Origin: Thalassotalea sp. HSM 43
Lineage (GTDB): Bacteria > Pseudomonadota > Gammaproteobacteria > Enterobacterales > Alteromonadaceae
Direction of reading: 5' to 3'
Assembly (NCBI RefSeq): GCF_004752005.1
Contig: NZ_CP038493.1
Coordinates: forward strand, 2,256,302 to 2,320,301
DNA: 64,000 nucleotides
In this document: in pieces, positions 30,026-39,967 of the stretch
Position numbering within the stretch: position 1 is the stretch's first letter
Layout: every line of letters starts with the position of its first letter
Position numbers and translations under genes: made by a program
Notes under the pieces: model-generated
What the model saw: only the letters and a program-made list of their open reading frames with translations
Database searches by the model: none
Told to the model about the DNA's origin: nothing

Positions 30026-30318
30026 ATAGGTTCTCTTAAACATGAATTGCAACTGCCAACAACGGTAGCGGTTTACGCTGACTTTGGCAACATAATAACC
30101 ATAAACAGCACACCGATATGGCAACAGATTTTGTTATTTATGCAGGCCAATAAACTAGATATGCATGGTTCAATATATGCGTAAATCATTTGTTACTAAT
30201 AACGCTTTCTTATAACAAAATAGCCATTAAAAAATGTAACCCTTATGAAAGTTTTCAGGTAACATTCACTATTCTAACTAAGCTTAAGCTACCCTTGTCT
30301 TTCTAAAGGAATTCGTCA
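30026..30318. other. Intergenic region upstream of malic enzyme
   Basis: About 290 AT-rich bases between two divergent genes. The left part is covered by an open frame upstream of the exported-protein start that I judge non-coding. No convincing -35/-10 pair, hairpin or RNA gene was found. Confidence 0.4.
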
Positions 30319-31572
30319 ATGACAGATCTGCGTCAACAAGCCCTCGATTATCATGAACAGCCTAAACCAGGCAAAATCAGTGTTGCATTAACCACCCCTG
30401 CCGAAACGGCGGATGATTTGGCTCTTGCCTATAGTCCGGGTGTTGCAGAGCCGGTACGAGAGATTGCAGAAAATCCAGATAATGTCTATCGCTATACAAA
30501 CAAAGGTAATACGGTTGCGGTCATCAGTGATGGTACGGCGATTTTGGGTTTAGGTAATCTAGGTCCATTGGCTTCTAAGCCTGTTATGGAAGGCAAAGCA
30601 TTGTTATTTAAGCGCTTTGCTAATATTGATTCGTTCGATATTGAAGTTAAACACAATACCATTGAAGACTTCATTAATACCGTGGCGAATATTGCGGATA
30701 GCTTTGGTGGCATAAATCTTGAAGACATCAAAGCACCGGAATGTTTCGTAATTGAGAAAGCCTTGATTGAACGCTGTAAGGTGCCAATTTTTCATGATGA
30801 TCAACATGGTACCGCCATTGTCACAGCTGCAGGCATGCTTAATGCGTTAGAAGTGCAAGGTAAACAACTAAAGCAAGCTCAAATTGTATGTTTAGGTGCT
30901 GGCGCTGCGGCCATTGCCTGCATGGAATTATTGATCACTTGCGGCGCTCAGCGTGAAAACATTTACATGCTAGATCGCAAAGGTATCGTTCATACCCGCC
31001 GTGATGACTTAAATGAATATAAAAAATTATTTGCCAATAATACCGATAAACGCACCTTAGAAGACGCCTTAGAAGGGGCGGATGTGTTCGTTGGTGTATC
31101 AGGTCCTAATCTATTATCAGCGGAGCAATTGCAGCTAATGGCTGCAAAACCAGTTGTTTTCGCTTGCTCGAACCCGGATCCAGAAATCAAGCCGGAGCTG
31201 GCACATGCGACTCGTGATGATTTGATTATGGCAACCGGTCGTTCTGATTACCCAAATCAGGTGAATAACGTGTTGTGCTTCCCATTTATTTTCCGCGGTG
31301 CTTTAGATGTACGTTCTCGCCAAATTAATGATGCTATGAAGGTTGCTGCAGTTGATGCGATTCGAGAGATTGCCAAATTGCCTGTACCAGAAGGGGTGTT
31401 GCACGCGAGCGGTTGTAACAAACTTGAGTTTGGTAAGGACTACATTATTCCTAAACCTATGGATCCAAGACTATTGGCCAACGTTGCCTTCGCTGTCGCC
31501 AATGCCGCTGTTGAAACCGGCGTGTCGACCATAGACTTACCTAAAAACTATATGGGTATGGGCAATAGCTAG
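30319..31572 (+). CDS. NAD(P)-dependent malic enzyme, short form
   Basis: 417 aa. Oxidatively decarboxylates malate to pyruvate. Present are the malic domain with the Tyr/Lys active-site region (LALAYSPGVAEPV, NKGNTVAVISDGTAILGLGNLG), the metal-site segment EDIKAPECF, IFHDDQHGTAIV and the Rossmann domain CLGAGAAAIACMELL. It lacks the C-terminal phosphotransacetylase-like half of MaeB, so it is the roughly 420-residue bacterial form. A strong terminator follows. The choice between NAD and NADP cannot be read with certainty. Confidence 0.94.
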   Translation: MTDLRQQALDYHEQPKPGKISVALTTPAETADDLALAYSPGVAEPVREIAENPDNVYRYTNKGNTVAVISDGTAILGLGNLGPLASKPVMEGKALLFKRFANIDSFDIEVKHNTIEDFINTVANIADSFGGINLEDIKAPECFVIEKALIERCKVPIFHDDQHGTAIVTAAGMLNALEVQGKQLKQAQIVCLGAGAAAIACMELLITCGAQRENIYMLDRKGIVHTRRDDLNEYKKLFANNTDKRTLEDALEGADVFVGVSGPNLLSAEQLQLMAAKPVVFACSNPDPEIKPELAHATRDDLIMATGRSDYPNQVNNVLCFPFIFRGALDVRSRQINDAMKVAAVDAIREIAKLPVPEGVLHASGCNKLEFGKDYIIPKPMDPRLLANVAFAVANAAVETGVSTIDLPKNYMGMGNS

Positions 31573-31591
31573 TAAGTTAAATCACAACAAT

Positions 31592-31620
31592 AAAAAAGCG
31601 CTGATATCAGCGCTTTTTTT
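31592..31620. terminator. Bidirectional rho-independent terminator between malic enzyme and metJ
   Basis: A perfect palindrome: AAAAAAGCGCTGAT (31592-31605) followed directly by ATCAGCGCTTTTTT (31606-31619). In RNA the central bases form the loop of a GC-rich stem. The genes on either side converge on it. Confidence 0.9.
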
Positions 31621-31646
31621 ATTCAATGAATTGACATCAATGATGT

Positions 31647-31973
31647 TTAATCATCGTTCTCGAAGTCTGAAAAGTCGGTGATGCCATTTTCTTCCAGCAC
31701 TTTACGCACACTTTCAGGTAACAAGTTTTCGTTATCTTTCGCCAAATCGTTATCGCTTGGCAATGGTTGCCCGGTGAACGCGTGTAAAAACGCTTCACAT
31801 AACAACTCACTATTGGTGGCGTGACGTAAATTATTTACCTGACGGCGGGTACGCTCGTCGGTCAATACTTTTAATACTCGCAGTGGAATAGATACGGTGA
31901 TCTTCTTCACTTGCTCACTTTTTTTGCCGTGTGGCGCGTATGGATTAATGTACTCGCCATTCCAGTCAGCCAT
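31647..31973 (-). CDS. metJ: Methionine repressor MetJ
   Basis: 108 aa, close to the 105 of E. coli. A ribbon-helix-helix repressor that uses S-adenosylmethionine as corepressor. The beta strand that enters the DNA groove ([15 protein letters not shown]) and the helices ([26 protein letters not shown]) match closely. It is divergent from metB and the shared 196-base gap holds MetJ boxes, so it probably represses both metB and itself. Confidence 0.97.
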   Translation of the reverse strand: MADWNGEYINPYAPHGKKSEQVKKITVSIPLRVLKVLTDERTRRQVNNLRHATNSELLCEAFLHAFTGQPLPSDNDLAKDNENLLPESVRKVLEENGITDFSDFENDD

Positions 31974-32002
31974 TTTTGCTCCCTAATAACCGTTTTTTAA
32001 TT

Positions 32003-32018
32003 ATATCTGGATGTTTTT
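32003..32018 (-). promoter_or_regulatory. Candidate MetJ boxes on the metJ side
   Basis: Read on the minus strand, the bases give AAACATCC followed by AGATATAA, two tandem 8-mers resembling the MetJ consensus AGACGTCT. They lie about 30-45 bases upstream of the metJ start, where an autoregulatory operator would be expected. The match is partial. Confidence 0.4.
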
Positions 32019-32073
32019 ACTCAGCTGATCAAATTGTACTGGATATGTTGTTTGAGTCAACATCTATAAGCAA

Positions 32074-32145
32074 AGATGTATAGATGGCTAAAACTTCTTG
32101 ACCTGAGTAATTAATCCGTATAGATTTATAGACGTCTAAACATCC
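32074..32145 (+). promoter_or_regulatory. MetJ operator array upstream of metB
   Basis: Two clusters of 8-base MetJ boxes (consensus AGACGTCT). The first is AGATGTAT-AGATGGCT-AAAACTTC at 32074-32097. The second is AGATTTAT-AGACGTCT-AAACATCC at 32122-32145, and its central box is a perfect consensus at 32130-32137. Boxes abut without spacing, as needed for cooperative stacking of MetJ dimers. The clusters flank and overlap the candidate metB promoter, which explains repression when S-adenosylmethionine is plentiful. Confidence 0.8.
32098..32126 (+). promoter_or_regulatory. Candidate promoter of metB-metL-metF
   Basis: TTGACC (32098-32103), a 17-base spacer and TAGATT (32121-32126). The -35 differs from consensus at one base and the -10 at two. 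It lies between the two MetJ box clusters and overlaps the second one, which supports its being the regulated promoter. Confidence 0.55.
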
Positions 32146-32169
32146 ACTAATATACACGGTAACAAAATT

Positions 32170-33348
32170 ATGAAACTCGATAAATTAGCGACCATCGCGG
32201 TACAGGCAGGAATAAACAGTGATCAGCATCACGGAGCTGTCGTGCCGGCGATGCATTTATCGAGTACTTATAGCCTCAAAGGCTTTAACGAAAAACGTCA
32301 ATATGACTATTCGCGCACGGGTAACCCAACGCGTCAAACGCTGGCCGAGGTTATTGCACATTTAGAAGGTGGCAGCAAAGGTATTATAACCAGCACGGGG
32401 ATGTCGGCGATTCACCTAATTTGCCAACTGCTCAGCGCGGGTGACCGATTACTGATACCGCATGATTGTTATGGCGGCAGTTACAGATTGTTTGTCCATC
32501 TAGCCAAACGTGGTCAATTCGAATTAGATGTCGTTGATCAAACCGACAGTCAAGCGCTAGAGGACGCCTTAGCCAAAAAGCCAAAACTGGTCTTAGTTGA
32601 GACACCAAGTAATCCATTGCTGCGTTTAGTGGATATTAAAAAGGTTTGCGATGCGGCAAAGCAGGTTGGCGCTTTAGTTGCCGTCGACAACACGTTTCTA
32701 TCACCATTACTGCAGCGCCCATTAGAGCTCGGTGCTGATATAGTTATTCATTCAACCACTAAGTTTATTAATGGTCATTCAGATATTGTCGGCGGTGCCG
32801 TTGTCACTAAAGACCCGCAATTAGGCGATGATCTGGCTTGGTGGGCAAATTGCATTGGTATTACTGGCAGTGCTTTTGATGCCTACCTGACGTTACGCGG
32901 TATCAAAACCTTGCCTGTACGTTTGCGCGCTCATCAGCAAAATACCCAAGCGGTGGTTGCGTTGCTTACCGAGCACCAGGCTGTCGAGGCTGTTTATTAT
33001 CCTGGCCTGTCGACTCATCCTGGTCATGAGATAGCTAAAGCGCAACAAGCCGGTTTTGGTTCAATGTTGTCGTTTGACATTAAAGGCGATGAAAATCAGG
33101 TTCGCAATTTCTTTGCCGCTTTACAGTTGTTTACACTAGCCCAGTCTCTTGGTGGCGTAGAGTCTTTGGCTGCACATCCATCGACCATGACACACGCTGG
33201 GATGGATTTAGCTGCACAAAAAGCCGCCGGTATCTCACAAACACTGATTCGCCTGTCTATAGGCATTGAAGATGCTGACGATATTGTTGCTGATTTACAG
33301 CAAGCCCTTGATGCTGCATTTGCTGCACCTAGTGATAAAGCCGGTTAG
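32170..33348 (+). CDS. metB: Cystathionine gamma-synthase
   Basis: 392 aa, PLP-dependent Cys/Met metabolism family. Joins an activated homoserine ester and cysteine to form cystathionine in methionine synthesis. The PLP lysine is Lys198 in STTKFINGHSD; YDYSRTGNPTRQ and the VETPSNPLLRLVDI motif bind the cofactor phosphate and ring. MetB is preferred over MetC, MetY or a lyase because the gene lies between metJ and metL, as in enterics. The ribosome site is weak (GGTAAC). metL follows after 9 bases. Confidence 0.95.
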   Translation: MKLDKLATIAVQAGINSDQHHGAVVPAMHLSSTYSLKGFNEKRQYDYSRTGNPTRQTLAEVIAHLEGGSKGIITSTGMSAIHLICQLLSAGDRLLIPHDCYGGSYRLFVHLAKRGQFELDVVDQTDSQALEDALAKKPKLVLVETPSNPLLRLVDIKKVCDAAKQVGALVAVDNTFLSPLLQRPLELGADIVIHSTTKFINGHSDIVGGAVVTKDPQLGDDLAWWANCIGITGSAFDAYLTLRGIKTLPVRLRAHQQNTQAVVALLTEHQAVEAVYYPGLSTHPGHEIAKAQQAGFGSMLSFDIKGDENQVRNFFAALQLFTLAQSLGGVESLAAHPSTMTHAGMDLAAQKAAGISQTLIRLSIGIEDADDIVADLQQALDAAFAAPSDKAG

Positions 33349-33357
33349 GGATAAGTC

Positions 33358-35787
33358 ATGAACCAAGCAAACTCATCTTTGTTAAATATAGATAACGCCG
33401 TACAAATACCGGTAAATGTGCATAAATTTGGTGGCAGTTCACTGGCCAATGCTGAATGTTTATTAAGAGTTATACAAATTTTAAAGCAAGAAGCACAGCT
33501 TGATGACGTCGTCGTGGTGTCAGCGAATGGTAAAACCACGGATAAGCTGTTTGCAATCATTAACTGTCAACAGAGCGAACAGCGCCAGTTATTATTAACA
33601 GAGCTGCAAAATCAGCAGCAACAACTGGTCTGTGAATTACTATCTGCATCAGCGGCAGCAACCGAATGCCAGCAAATCGCTACAGATATTGCCAAGCTTG
33701 CCGACATCCATTTTGATGATATATATCAGCGACACGATCTATTAGCCCATGGTGAAATTTGGTCAATGCGTTTGTTATCGGCGCTGATTAATGAACAGTT
33801 ATGCCCATGTATTGGTGTCGACTCACGTCAAGTGTTACATCTTGACTGTGACAATGATTATCAATTGGTTGAGCATAGCTCACAACACGCGTTATTAACG
33901 GCTAAGCAAGCAGCAAAGTTAACGGTTATCACCGGTTACATTGCCACAGATACGCAAAATAGAACGCAAACATTGGGCCGCAATGGCAGCGATTACAGTG
34001 CCACAATTGTTGCCAAGCTTATCGGCGCAGAAAGTGTCACGCTATGGACCGATGTCGACGGTATTTACAGTGCCGATCCTCGCATTATTTCAACCGCGCG
34101 TAAGCTACATCGTATTGAAAATTCAGTGGCAACGGAGTTGGGGAGACTGGGCAATCCAGTGCTACACGCGAAAACATTAACGCCTTTGCAATGTCAGCAA
34201 ATTCAATTGAATGTTGCCAGCAGTTTTTTACCCGAAGACAATGGCACTGAAATTGGTGTCTTTGGTGATATCGCAAAAAGCGAGTTATCGGTTACTCACA
34301 ATAATGATCTGGTGAAAATTAACACCGATAAAGTCAGCGAGCTGTATTTGCGGCATGTGATTGCCCGCTTTGAACCGATTTACCAATGTCCTGATAAGTC
34401 GTGCTTAGTGGTGAACCAGCAGTTTTCGCAGTTGGCGATTGAATATCTGCAACAGCATCAACTTGAGTTCAGTTACCAACAAGTATCGTTAGTGGCTGTG
34501 GTTGGCTATCAAGTGGCGAGTCGCAGTGAAATTAAAGCACGTTTTAAACGAGTATTGCGCCACGAAGCATTGGATGCTTTGGTCGGCAGTGACAATGGTC
34601 ACAGCTTGCTGGCGTTTTTAAACGAGAGCTGCAATGTCGAATTACTCAATCAAGTGCATTCCAGCATAACGAAAAATGCCCGCAATATAGGGTTAGTGGT
34701 TGCAGGTTTAGGTAATATCGGCAGCAAATTTTTAGACATGCTGCCAAAACAGTTAACACGTATCTCAAGTTTGGAAAACGTGCATTTGGTTGGCCTTGCG
34801 ACATCAAAAAAAGCGCTTATTAATAACGATGGTATAGACCCGAGCCAAGCACTACCGTTATTTGCTGACAGCAGCGTTGACTATGACAACCAACAATTAC
34901 TTGGTTGGTTAGAGCAACATCCGTATGACGAGTTAGTGGTTGTTGATATTACCCCGTCTGAGAGTTTTGCTCAGTTATACCAAAGCTTTTTTGAACGTGG
35001 TATCCATGTCATCAGTGCCAACAAATGCGCCGGTTCAAGTGAGCAGAGTCAATACAGCCAATTACTCGCGGCGCAAGAAAATACCGGCAGTCAGTGGTTA
35101 GTTAATACCACAGTCGGCGCGGGCTTACCGGTGAATTACGCCATTAATGATCTATTGCAAAGCGGCGACAGTATTCATGAAATTGCCGGGATATTTTCAG
35201 GTACTTTATCCTGGCTGTTTGCCAACTTTAGTGGTGAGCAGGCATTTTCAGATTTAGTCTTAGATGCGCTTGAGCAAGGTTTTACCGAGCCTGATCCGCG
35301 TGATGATTTATCTGGATTGGACGTACAAAGAAAATTGCTTATTTTGGCTCGATTAGCTGGTTTTGAGCTTGAACTGGACAACATCGACGTTGAAAACCTT
35401 GTGCCACCATCATTGCAAGGTATTGATAAAAAACAATTCTTCACTCGCATTACAGAGTTGGACGAGTATTTTGCTAATAAGCTAAATGAGGCAAAAAGTC
35501 AGCAACAACATTTGCGTTATGTGGCTAGATTTGCCATAGATAATAACAAACTTACTGCGAAGGTTGGTTTGGAAATACTGCCGGCGGACCACGCATTTGT
35601 AAATCTGACAGCCTGCGATAATATCTTTTTATTGGTGAGTGACTGGTATCAAGAGAATCCATTGATCATACGCGGCCCTGGTGCCGGTCGAGATGTTACC
35701 GCTGGCGGCTTGCATTCTGACTTAGTTAATTTGTGCCAGCGTTTAGAACATAAGAAAAAAGAAGTTGTCATTAAGGGGATATATTAA
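33358..35787 (+). CDS. metL: Bifunctional aspartokinase II / homoserine dehydrogenase II
   Basis: 809 aa. Performs the first and third steps of the aspartate pathway. The N-terminal kinase domain starts with VHKFGGSSLANAECL and contains GRNGSDYSATIVAKL and LWTDVDGIYSADPR. A regulatory middle region (about 310-450) follows, then the homoserine dehydrogenase domain with the Rossmann loop VVAGLGNIGSKFLDML, the SANKCAGS segment, and catalytic-region residues GLDVQRKLLILARLAG. Its place in a met operon under MetJ control indicates MetL rather than ThrA. The stop is directly followed by the metF ATG. Confidence 0.97.
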   Translation: MNQANSSLLNIDNAVQIPVNVHKFGGSSLANAECLLRVIQILKQEAQLDDVVVVSANGKTTDKLFAIINCQQSEQRQLLLTELQNQQQQLVCELLSASAAATECQQIATDIAKLADIHFDDIYQRHDLLAHGEIWSMRLLSALINEQLCPCIGVDSRQVLHLDCDNDYQLVEHSSQHALLTAKQAAKLTVITGYIATDTQNRTQTLGRNGSDYSATIVAKLIGAESVTLWTDVDGIYSADPRIISTARKLHRIENSVATELGRLGNPVLHAKTLTPLQCQQIQLNVASSFLPEDNGTEIGVFGDIAKSELSVTHNNDLVKINTDKVSELYLRHVIARFEPIYQCPDKSCLVVNQQFSQLAIEYLQQHQLEFSYQQVSLVAVVGYQVASRSEIKARFKRVLRHEALDALVGSDNGHSLLAFLNESCNVELLNQVHSSITKNARNIGLVVAGLGNIGSKFLDMLPKQLTRISSLENVHLVGLATSKKALINNDGIDPSQALPLFADSSVDYDNQQLLGWLEQHPYDELVVVDITPSESFAQLYQSFFERGIHVISANKCAGSSEQSQYSQLLAAQENTGSQWLVNTTVGAGLPVNYAINDLLQSGDSIHEIAGIFSGTLSWLFANFSGEQAFSDLVLDALEQGFTEPDPRDDLSGLDVQRKLLILARLAGFELELDNIDVENLVPPSLQGIDKKQFFTRITELDEYFANKLNEAKSQQQHLRYVARFAIDNNKLTAKVGLEILPADHAFVNLTACDNIFLLVSDWYQENPLIIRGPGAGRDVTAGGLHSDLVNLCQRLEHKKKEVVIKGIY

Positions 35788-36678
<891 letters not shown>

Positions 36679-36704
36679 GCACTCCACATAATCCTATCTT
36701 GCAG

Positions 36705-36737
36705 GGACAGTTTGTTTACATGGCAAACTGTCCTTTT
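36705..36737. terminator. Terminator between metF and argE
   Basis: Ten-base-pair perfect stem (GGACAGTTTG at 36705-36714 with CAAACTGTCC at 36724-36733), a nine-base loop and TTTT, between convergent metF and argE. The T-tract favours use on the plus strand; there is no A-tract on the other side. Confidence 0.8.
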
Positions 36738-36740
36738 CGT

Positions 36741-37901
36741 TTAGAGCAGGCAATAGTGCTGAATAAAATCCAATAAGATTTTTTCTGTTGGCTTGATTTG
36801 ATCGAATGCTAAGAATTCATCTATTTGATGTGCTTGTTCAATCGAGCCTGGTCCTAAGACAATGGTTTGGCAACCTAATTGCTGAATAAACGGCGCTTCG
36901 GTAGCGTAATTTACCGCCTGACAACAATGACCAGAGAGTTTTTCAGCGACATGAACCAACTCACTGGACTCGTTCTCAGCAAAGGCAGGAGAGCTGGCAT
37001 GCAATTCCTGCATGTTAACTCTACCGGGATATTTTTCTGCCGTTGCTTTTAATGCTTCACTTAACCAAAACAGCAGCTCTTCATCTTTGATGCCAGGTAA
37101 CGCTCGTAAATCGATATCTAAGTAGCAATCACCGCAAATTCGATTAGCACTGTCACCACCTTTTATCGCACCAAAATTTAAGGTCGGCTCGGTAACAGAA
37201 AAAGCAGCGTTTTGATATTGGTGTTTAAGCTCTTGCTTTAAGGTCATTAGGCTTTTAATGATCTCGAACATGATTTCGATGGCATTAATACCTTTCGCGG
37301 GTTGGCTGGAATGACCTGACTTGCCAACCACCGTAATACGATGAGACATATGTCCTTTATGCATAATTACTGGCTTTAAGTTGGTCGGTTCGCCAATAAT
37401 CGCCACATCGGGTTTGGCCAATTGTTGTTCGATGAAAAAGCGTGCACCAGCCATGGTTGTCTCTTCATCGGCTGTGGCAAGAATATATAACGGCTTTGTT
37501 AGCTTGGTTAAGGGTAGCTGTTTACAGGCTTGCAAGATAAACGCGAAAAAGCCTTTCATATCACAGGTGCCCAATCCAAAAAACTTGTCGTCTTTCTCTT
37601 GTATAGCAAACGGGTCGCTGTTCCAGCCTTGTTGATCGAAAGGCACCGTATCACTATGGCCGGACAGTAATAAGCCACCTTCGCCGCTGCCCACCTTAGC
37701 CAGCAAGTTATATTTATTGTTGGTTCCGGGCACTTTTTGAATATTCACCGCAAAGCCTAGATCCTTGAACCAAGTCGCTAATATTTCAATCACCGCCAAG
37801 TTACTTTGGTCGAGTGATGCAGACTCAGCACTGATCGATGGGCTGGCGATTAATTCACTAAGTGCTTGCTGAAAATTGGGTAGCTTTACAATTGTTGACA
37901 T
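36741..37901 (-). CDS. argE: Acetylornithine deacetylase ArgE
   Basis: 386 aa, M20 zinc peptidase family. Removes the acetyl group of N-acetylornithine. Metal-site motifs are SGHSDTVPFDQQGW, TCDMKGFFAF and TADEETTMAGA (general base and ligand Glu), and the last ligand lies in GSIEQAHQIDEF. It is divergent from argC, giving the bipolar argE/argCBFGH layout known from Vibrio, Moritella and E. coli. Confidence 0.96.
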   Translation of the reverse strand: MSTIVKLPNFQQALSELIASPSISAESASLDQSNLAVIEILATWFKDLGFAVNIQKVPGTNNKYNLLAKVGSGEGGLLLSGHSDTVPFDQQGWNSDPFAIQEKDDKFFGLGTCDMKGFFAFILQACKQLPLTKLTKPLYILATADEETTMAGARFFIEQQLAKPDVAIIGEPTNLKPVIMHKGHMSHRITVVGKSGHSSQPAKGINAIEIMFEIIKSLMTLKQELKHQYQNAAFSVTEPTLNFGAIKGGDSANRICGDCYLDIDLRALPGIKDEELLFWLSEALKATAEKYPGRVNMQELHASSPAFAENESSELVHVAEKLSGHCCQAVNYATEAPFIQQLGCQTIVLGPGSIEQAHQIDEFLAFDQIKPTEKILLDFIQHYCLL

Positions 37902-37919
37902 TTACTTACTCTTTATTGC

Positions 37920-37952
37920 AAATACTTATGCTTTTTTATTGCATAAGTATTT
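37920..37952. repeat. Perfect 12-bp inverted repeat upstream of argE
   Basis: AAATACTTATGC (37920-37931), a nine-base AT spacer, and GCATAAGTATTT (37941-37952), 18 bases upstream of the argE start. Each arm contains a TGCATAAGTATTTCA-like sequence that roughly resembles an ArgR half-box pair (TGAATnnnnATTCA). It could be paired ArgR sites or a 5' leader hairpin of the argE mRNA; sequence alone does not decide. Confidence 0.7.
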
Positions 37953-38092
37953 CATCACTGTTATCTTTCTTTGGACAGTTTAATCAAGCTTCTGGGTAAA
38001 GACCATAGGTTGTCGGATTTTATTGTAATCGTTTTGTATAAATAGTAGCCAGAACGGATATGGATCGCCGATAATACCCAGCTGATAGAAAT

Positions 38093-38123
38093 CATATATT
38101 TATTCTTGTTGAATAGAATTGCA
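38093..38123 (+). promoter_or_regulatory. Candidate ArgR operator upstream of argC
   Basis: TGAATAGAATTGCA (38110-38123), and before it a weaker ATATATTTATTCT-type box (38093-38106), each agree with about 9-10 of 14 positions of the ARG box TGAATAATTATTCA. They sit 14-44 bases before the argC start. The centre spacing (about 17 bases) is shorter than the usual 21, so the call is tentative. Confidence 0.35.
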
Positions 38124-38136
38124 AATGAGAGGTTAA

Positions 38137-39162
38137 GTGAAAGTTGCAATTATAGGTGCTAGTGGCTATGCCGGCGCTGAATTAGTTAAAATCCTAACAA
38201 AGCATCCCCAAGTGGATGTTTTGCAATTACTTGTATCTGAAAATAGTGCATCAGCAGATCTTGCGTTCAGCGAGTTATATCCGGCGATGCAGGGTGTTTG
38301 TGATCTGCCACTTCAGGCTTTTTCTGCGGCATGGTTAAAAGATCACCAATCTGAAATTGATGCGGTGTTTTTTGCCACTCCACATGAATATTCACAGCAG
38401 TGGGCGAATGCTTTTGTCGATGCGGGCGTTAAAGTGTTTGATTTGTCCGGTGCGTTTCGTCTACAAGACGCCGATGATTACCCTAAATATTATGGTTTTG
38501 CTCACCAACATACCGACTTGTTGCAACAAGCGGTATATGGATTGGCGGAGTTTAATCAGCAAGCCATCGCTGAAACACACATTGTTGCTGTGCCTGGTTG
38601 TTATCCAACCGCCAGTTTATTGTCATTAAAACCAATAATCGATGCCGGCTTACAGCAAGAAGATGGCTTAATCGTTGTCAATGGTATCAGTGGCGTCAGT
38701 GGCGCCGGTCGCAAAGCGTCATTAGCAACCAGCTTTAATGAGTTAAGCCTAAAAGCCTACAATATATTACAGCATCGTCATCAGCCTGAAATAAGCCAAG
38801 AAGCCGGTGCTCAGGTCATTTTCAATCCTCATATTGCGCCGTTTAAACGTGGCTTAATGGCAACGGTAACCCTTAACTTGCAAGACACGGTGACTAAACA
38901 ACAAGTAGATATGGCGTTTCAGCAGTGTTACCAACACACGCCATTGGTGCGTATCAGTAAAAGCTGGCCGCAAATCGATGATGTTGCCAATACACCGTTT
39001 GCCAACATTTATTGGCAATATGATGAATCATTACACGTTTTGGTGGTTAGTTGCGCCATTGATAACTTATTAAAAGGCGCGGCGTCACAAGCGGTGCAAT
39101 GTTTTAACATTAGTTTTGGCTTGCAACCCACCTTAGCATTACTTGGAGGTCAGCATGACTAG
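38137..39162 (+). CDS. argC: N-acetyl-gamma-glutamyl-phosphate reductase
   Basis: 341 aa, GTG start at 38137 with GAGAGG at 38127-38132. Third step of arginine synthesis. Rossmann motif VAIIGASGYAGAELVKIL starts at residue 2, so no earlier start is needed. Catalytic Cys lies in AVPGCYPTASLLSL, and HxPEI appears in HRHQPEISQEAG. It heads argCBFGH and overlaps argB by 8 bases. Confidence 0.97.
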   Translation: MKVAIIGASGYAGAELVKILTKHPQVDVLQLLVSENSASADLAFSELYPAMQGVCDLPLQAFSAAWLKDHQSEIDAVFFATPHEYSQQWANAFVDAGVKVFDLSGAFRLQDADDYPKYYGFAHQHTDLLQQAVYGLAEFNQQAIAETHIVAVPGCYPTASLLSLKPIIDAGLQQEDGLIVVNGISGVSGAGRKASLATSFNELSLKAYNILQHRHQPEISQEAGAQVIFNPHIAPFKRGLMATVTLNLQDTVTKQQVDMAFQQCYQHTPLVRISKSWPQIDDVANTPFANIYWQYDESLHVLVVSCAIDNLLKGAASQAVQCFNISFGLQPTLALLGGQHD

Positions 39163-39931
39163 ACCTCTGGTTATTAAGATTGGTGGGGCGATAATGGAGT
39201 CTGATCAGGCTCTGTCCGATTTATTTAAGGTTGTTAGCCAGTTACAGCAAGACCGTGGCGTTATTATCGTCCACGGCGGTGGCTGTGTGGCTGATGATAT
39301 GTTGCAACAAGCTGGTTTTGTCAGTAAAAAAATCGATGGCTTACGGGTAAGCGAACAGGCTCATATGGCGGTTATTAGCGGCGCCTTAGCGGGTACGGTT
39401 AATAAGCATATGGTGGCGATAGCGAACCATAGTGGTTTAAAAGCAGTCGGCTTAGCATTGCATGATGGACAGTCCATTGTGTGTTTGCCTGCTGACCCGA
39501 AATTAGGTTGTGTTGGTATACCTCAAGCGAGCAATGCGAGCTTGTTAAATTCATTAGTCGCGGCAAACTGTTTGCCGTTGATCAGTTCTATTGGCAGCTT
39601 AGACAATGGCACCTTAGTTAATGTGAATGCCGATGATGCAGCGGTGGCTATCAGTGAGTTACTCAATGCTGATTTGGTGTTGTTAACCGATGTCGCTGGG
39701 GTTAAAGGTGCCGATCAAAAATACCTTGCTACACTTGATGGTGAGCAAGCCAAACTCCTTATCGAACAAGGCGTCATTGCCGGTGGCATGATCGCTAAAG
39801 TTAACGCTGCATTTGCTGCAGCCAACCGATTACGACGAAGTATCGCGGTTGCCAGTTGGAAATCGCCTGAAAAACTGTTTGTGTTAAACAGTGATGGCGA
39901 GTTTGGCACCCGCATTATTCCTACACTTTAA
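39155..39931 (+). CDS. argB: Acetylglutamate kinase
   Basis: 258 aa from ATG 39155; GGAGG at 39145-39149 is well placed, and the in-frame TTG at 39143 is not needed. Phosphorylates N-acetylglutamate. Motifs: LVIKIGGAIMES, IIVHGGGCVADDML, NVNADDAAVAISELL, and LLTDVAGVKG. The length and lack of an N-terminal helix suggest the enteric, arginine-insensitive type. It overlaps argC by 8 bases. Confidence 0.97.
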   Translation: MTRPLVIKIGGAIMESDQALSDLFKVVSQLQQDRGVIIVHGGGCVADDMLQQAGFVSKKIDGLRVSEQAHMAVISGALAGTVNKHMVAIANHSGLKAVGLALHDGQSIVCLPADPKLGCVGIPQASNASLLNSLVAANCLPLISSIGSLDNGTLVNVNADDAAVAISELLNADLVLLTDVAGVKGADQKYLATLDGEQAKLLIEQGVIAGGMIAKVNAAFAAANRLRRSIAVASWKSPEKLFVLNSDGEFGTRIIPTL

Positions 39932-39967
39932 AACTTAATAAATTGCAGTAATAACAGGAAGATACAT

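Noticed and set aside
30026-30124. N-terminal extension of the exported protein
   Set aside because: It would bury the signal peptide; the downstream ATG gives a clean one.
37961-38149. 62-residue minus-strand frame in the argE-argC gap
   Set aside because: It overlaps the argC start and the regulatory region, has no ribosome site or family pattern.
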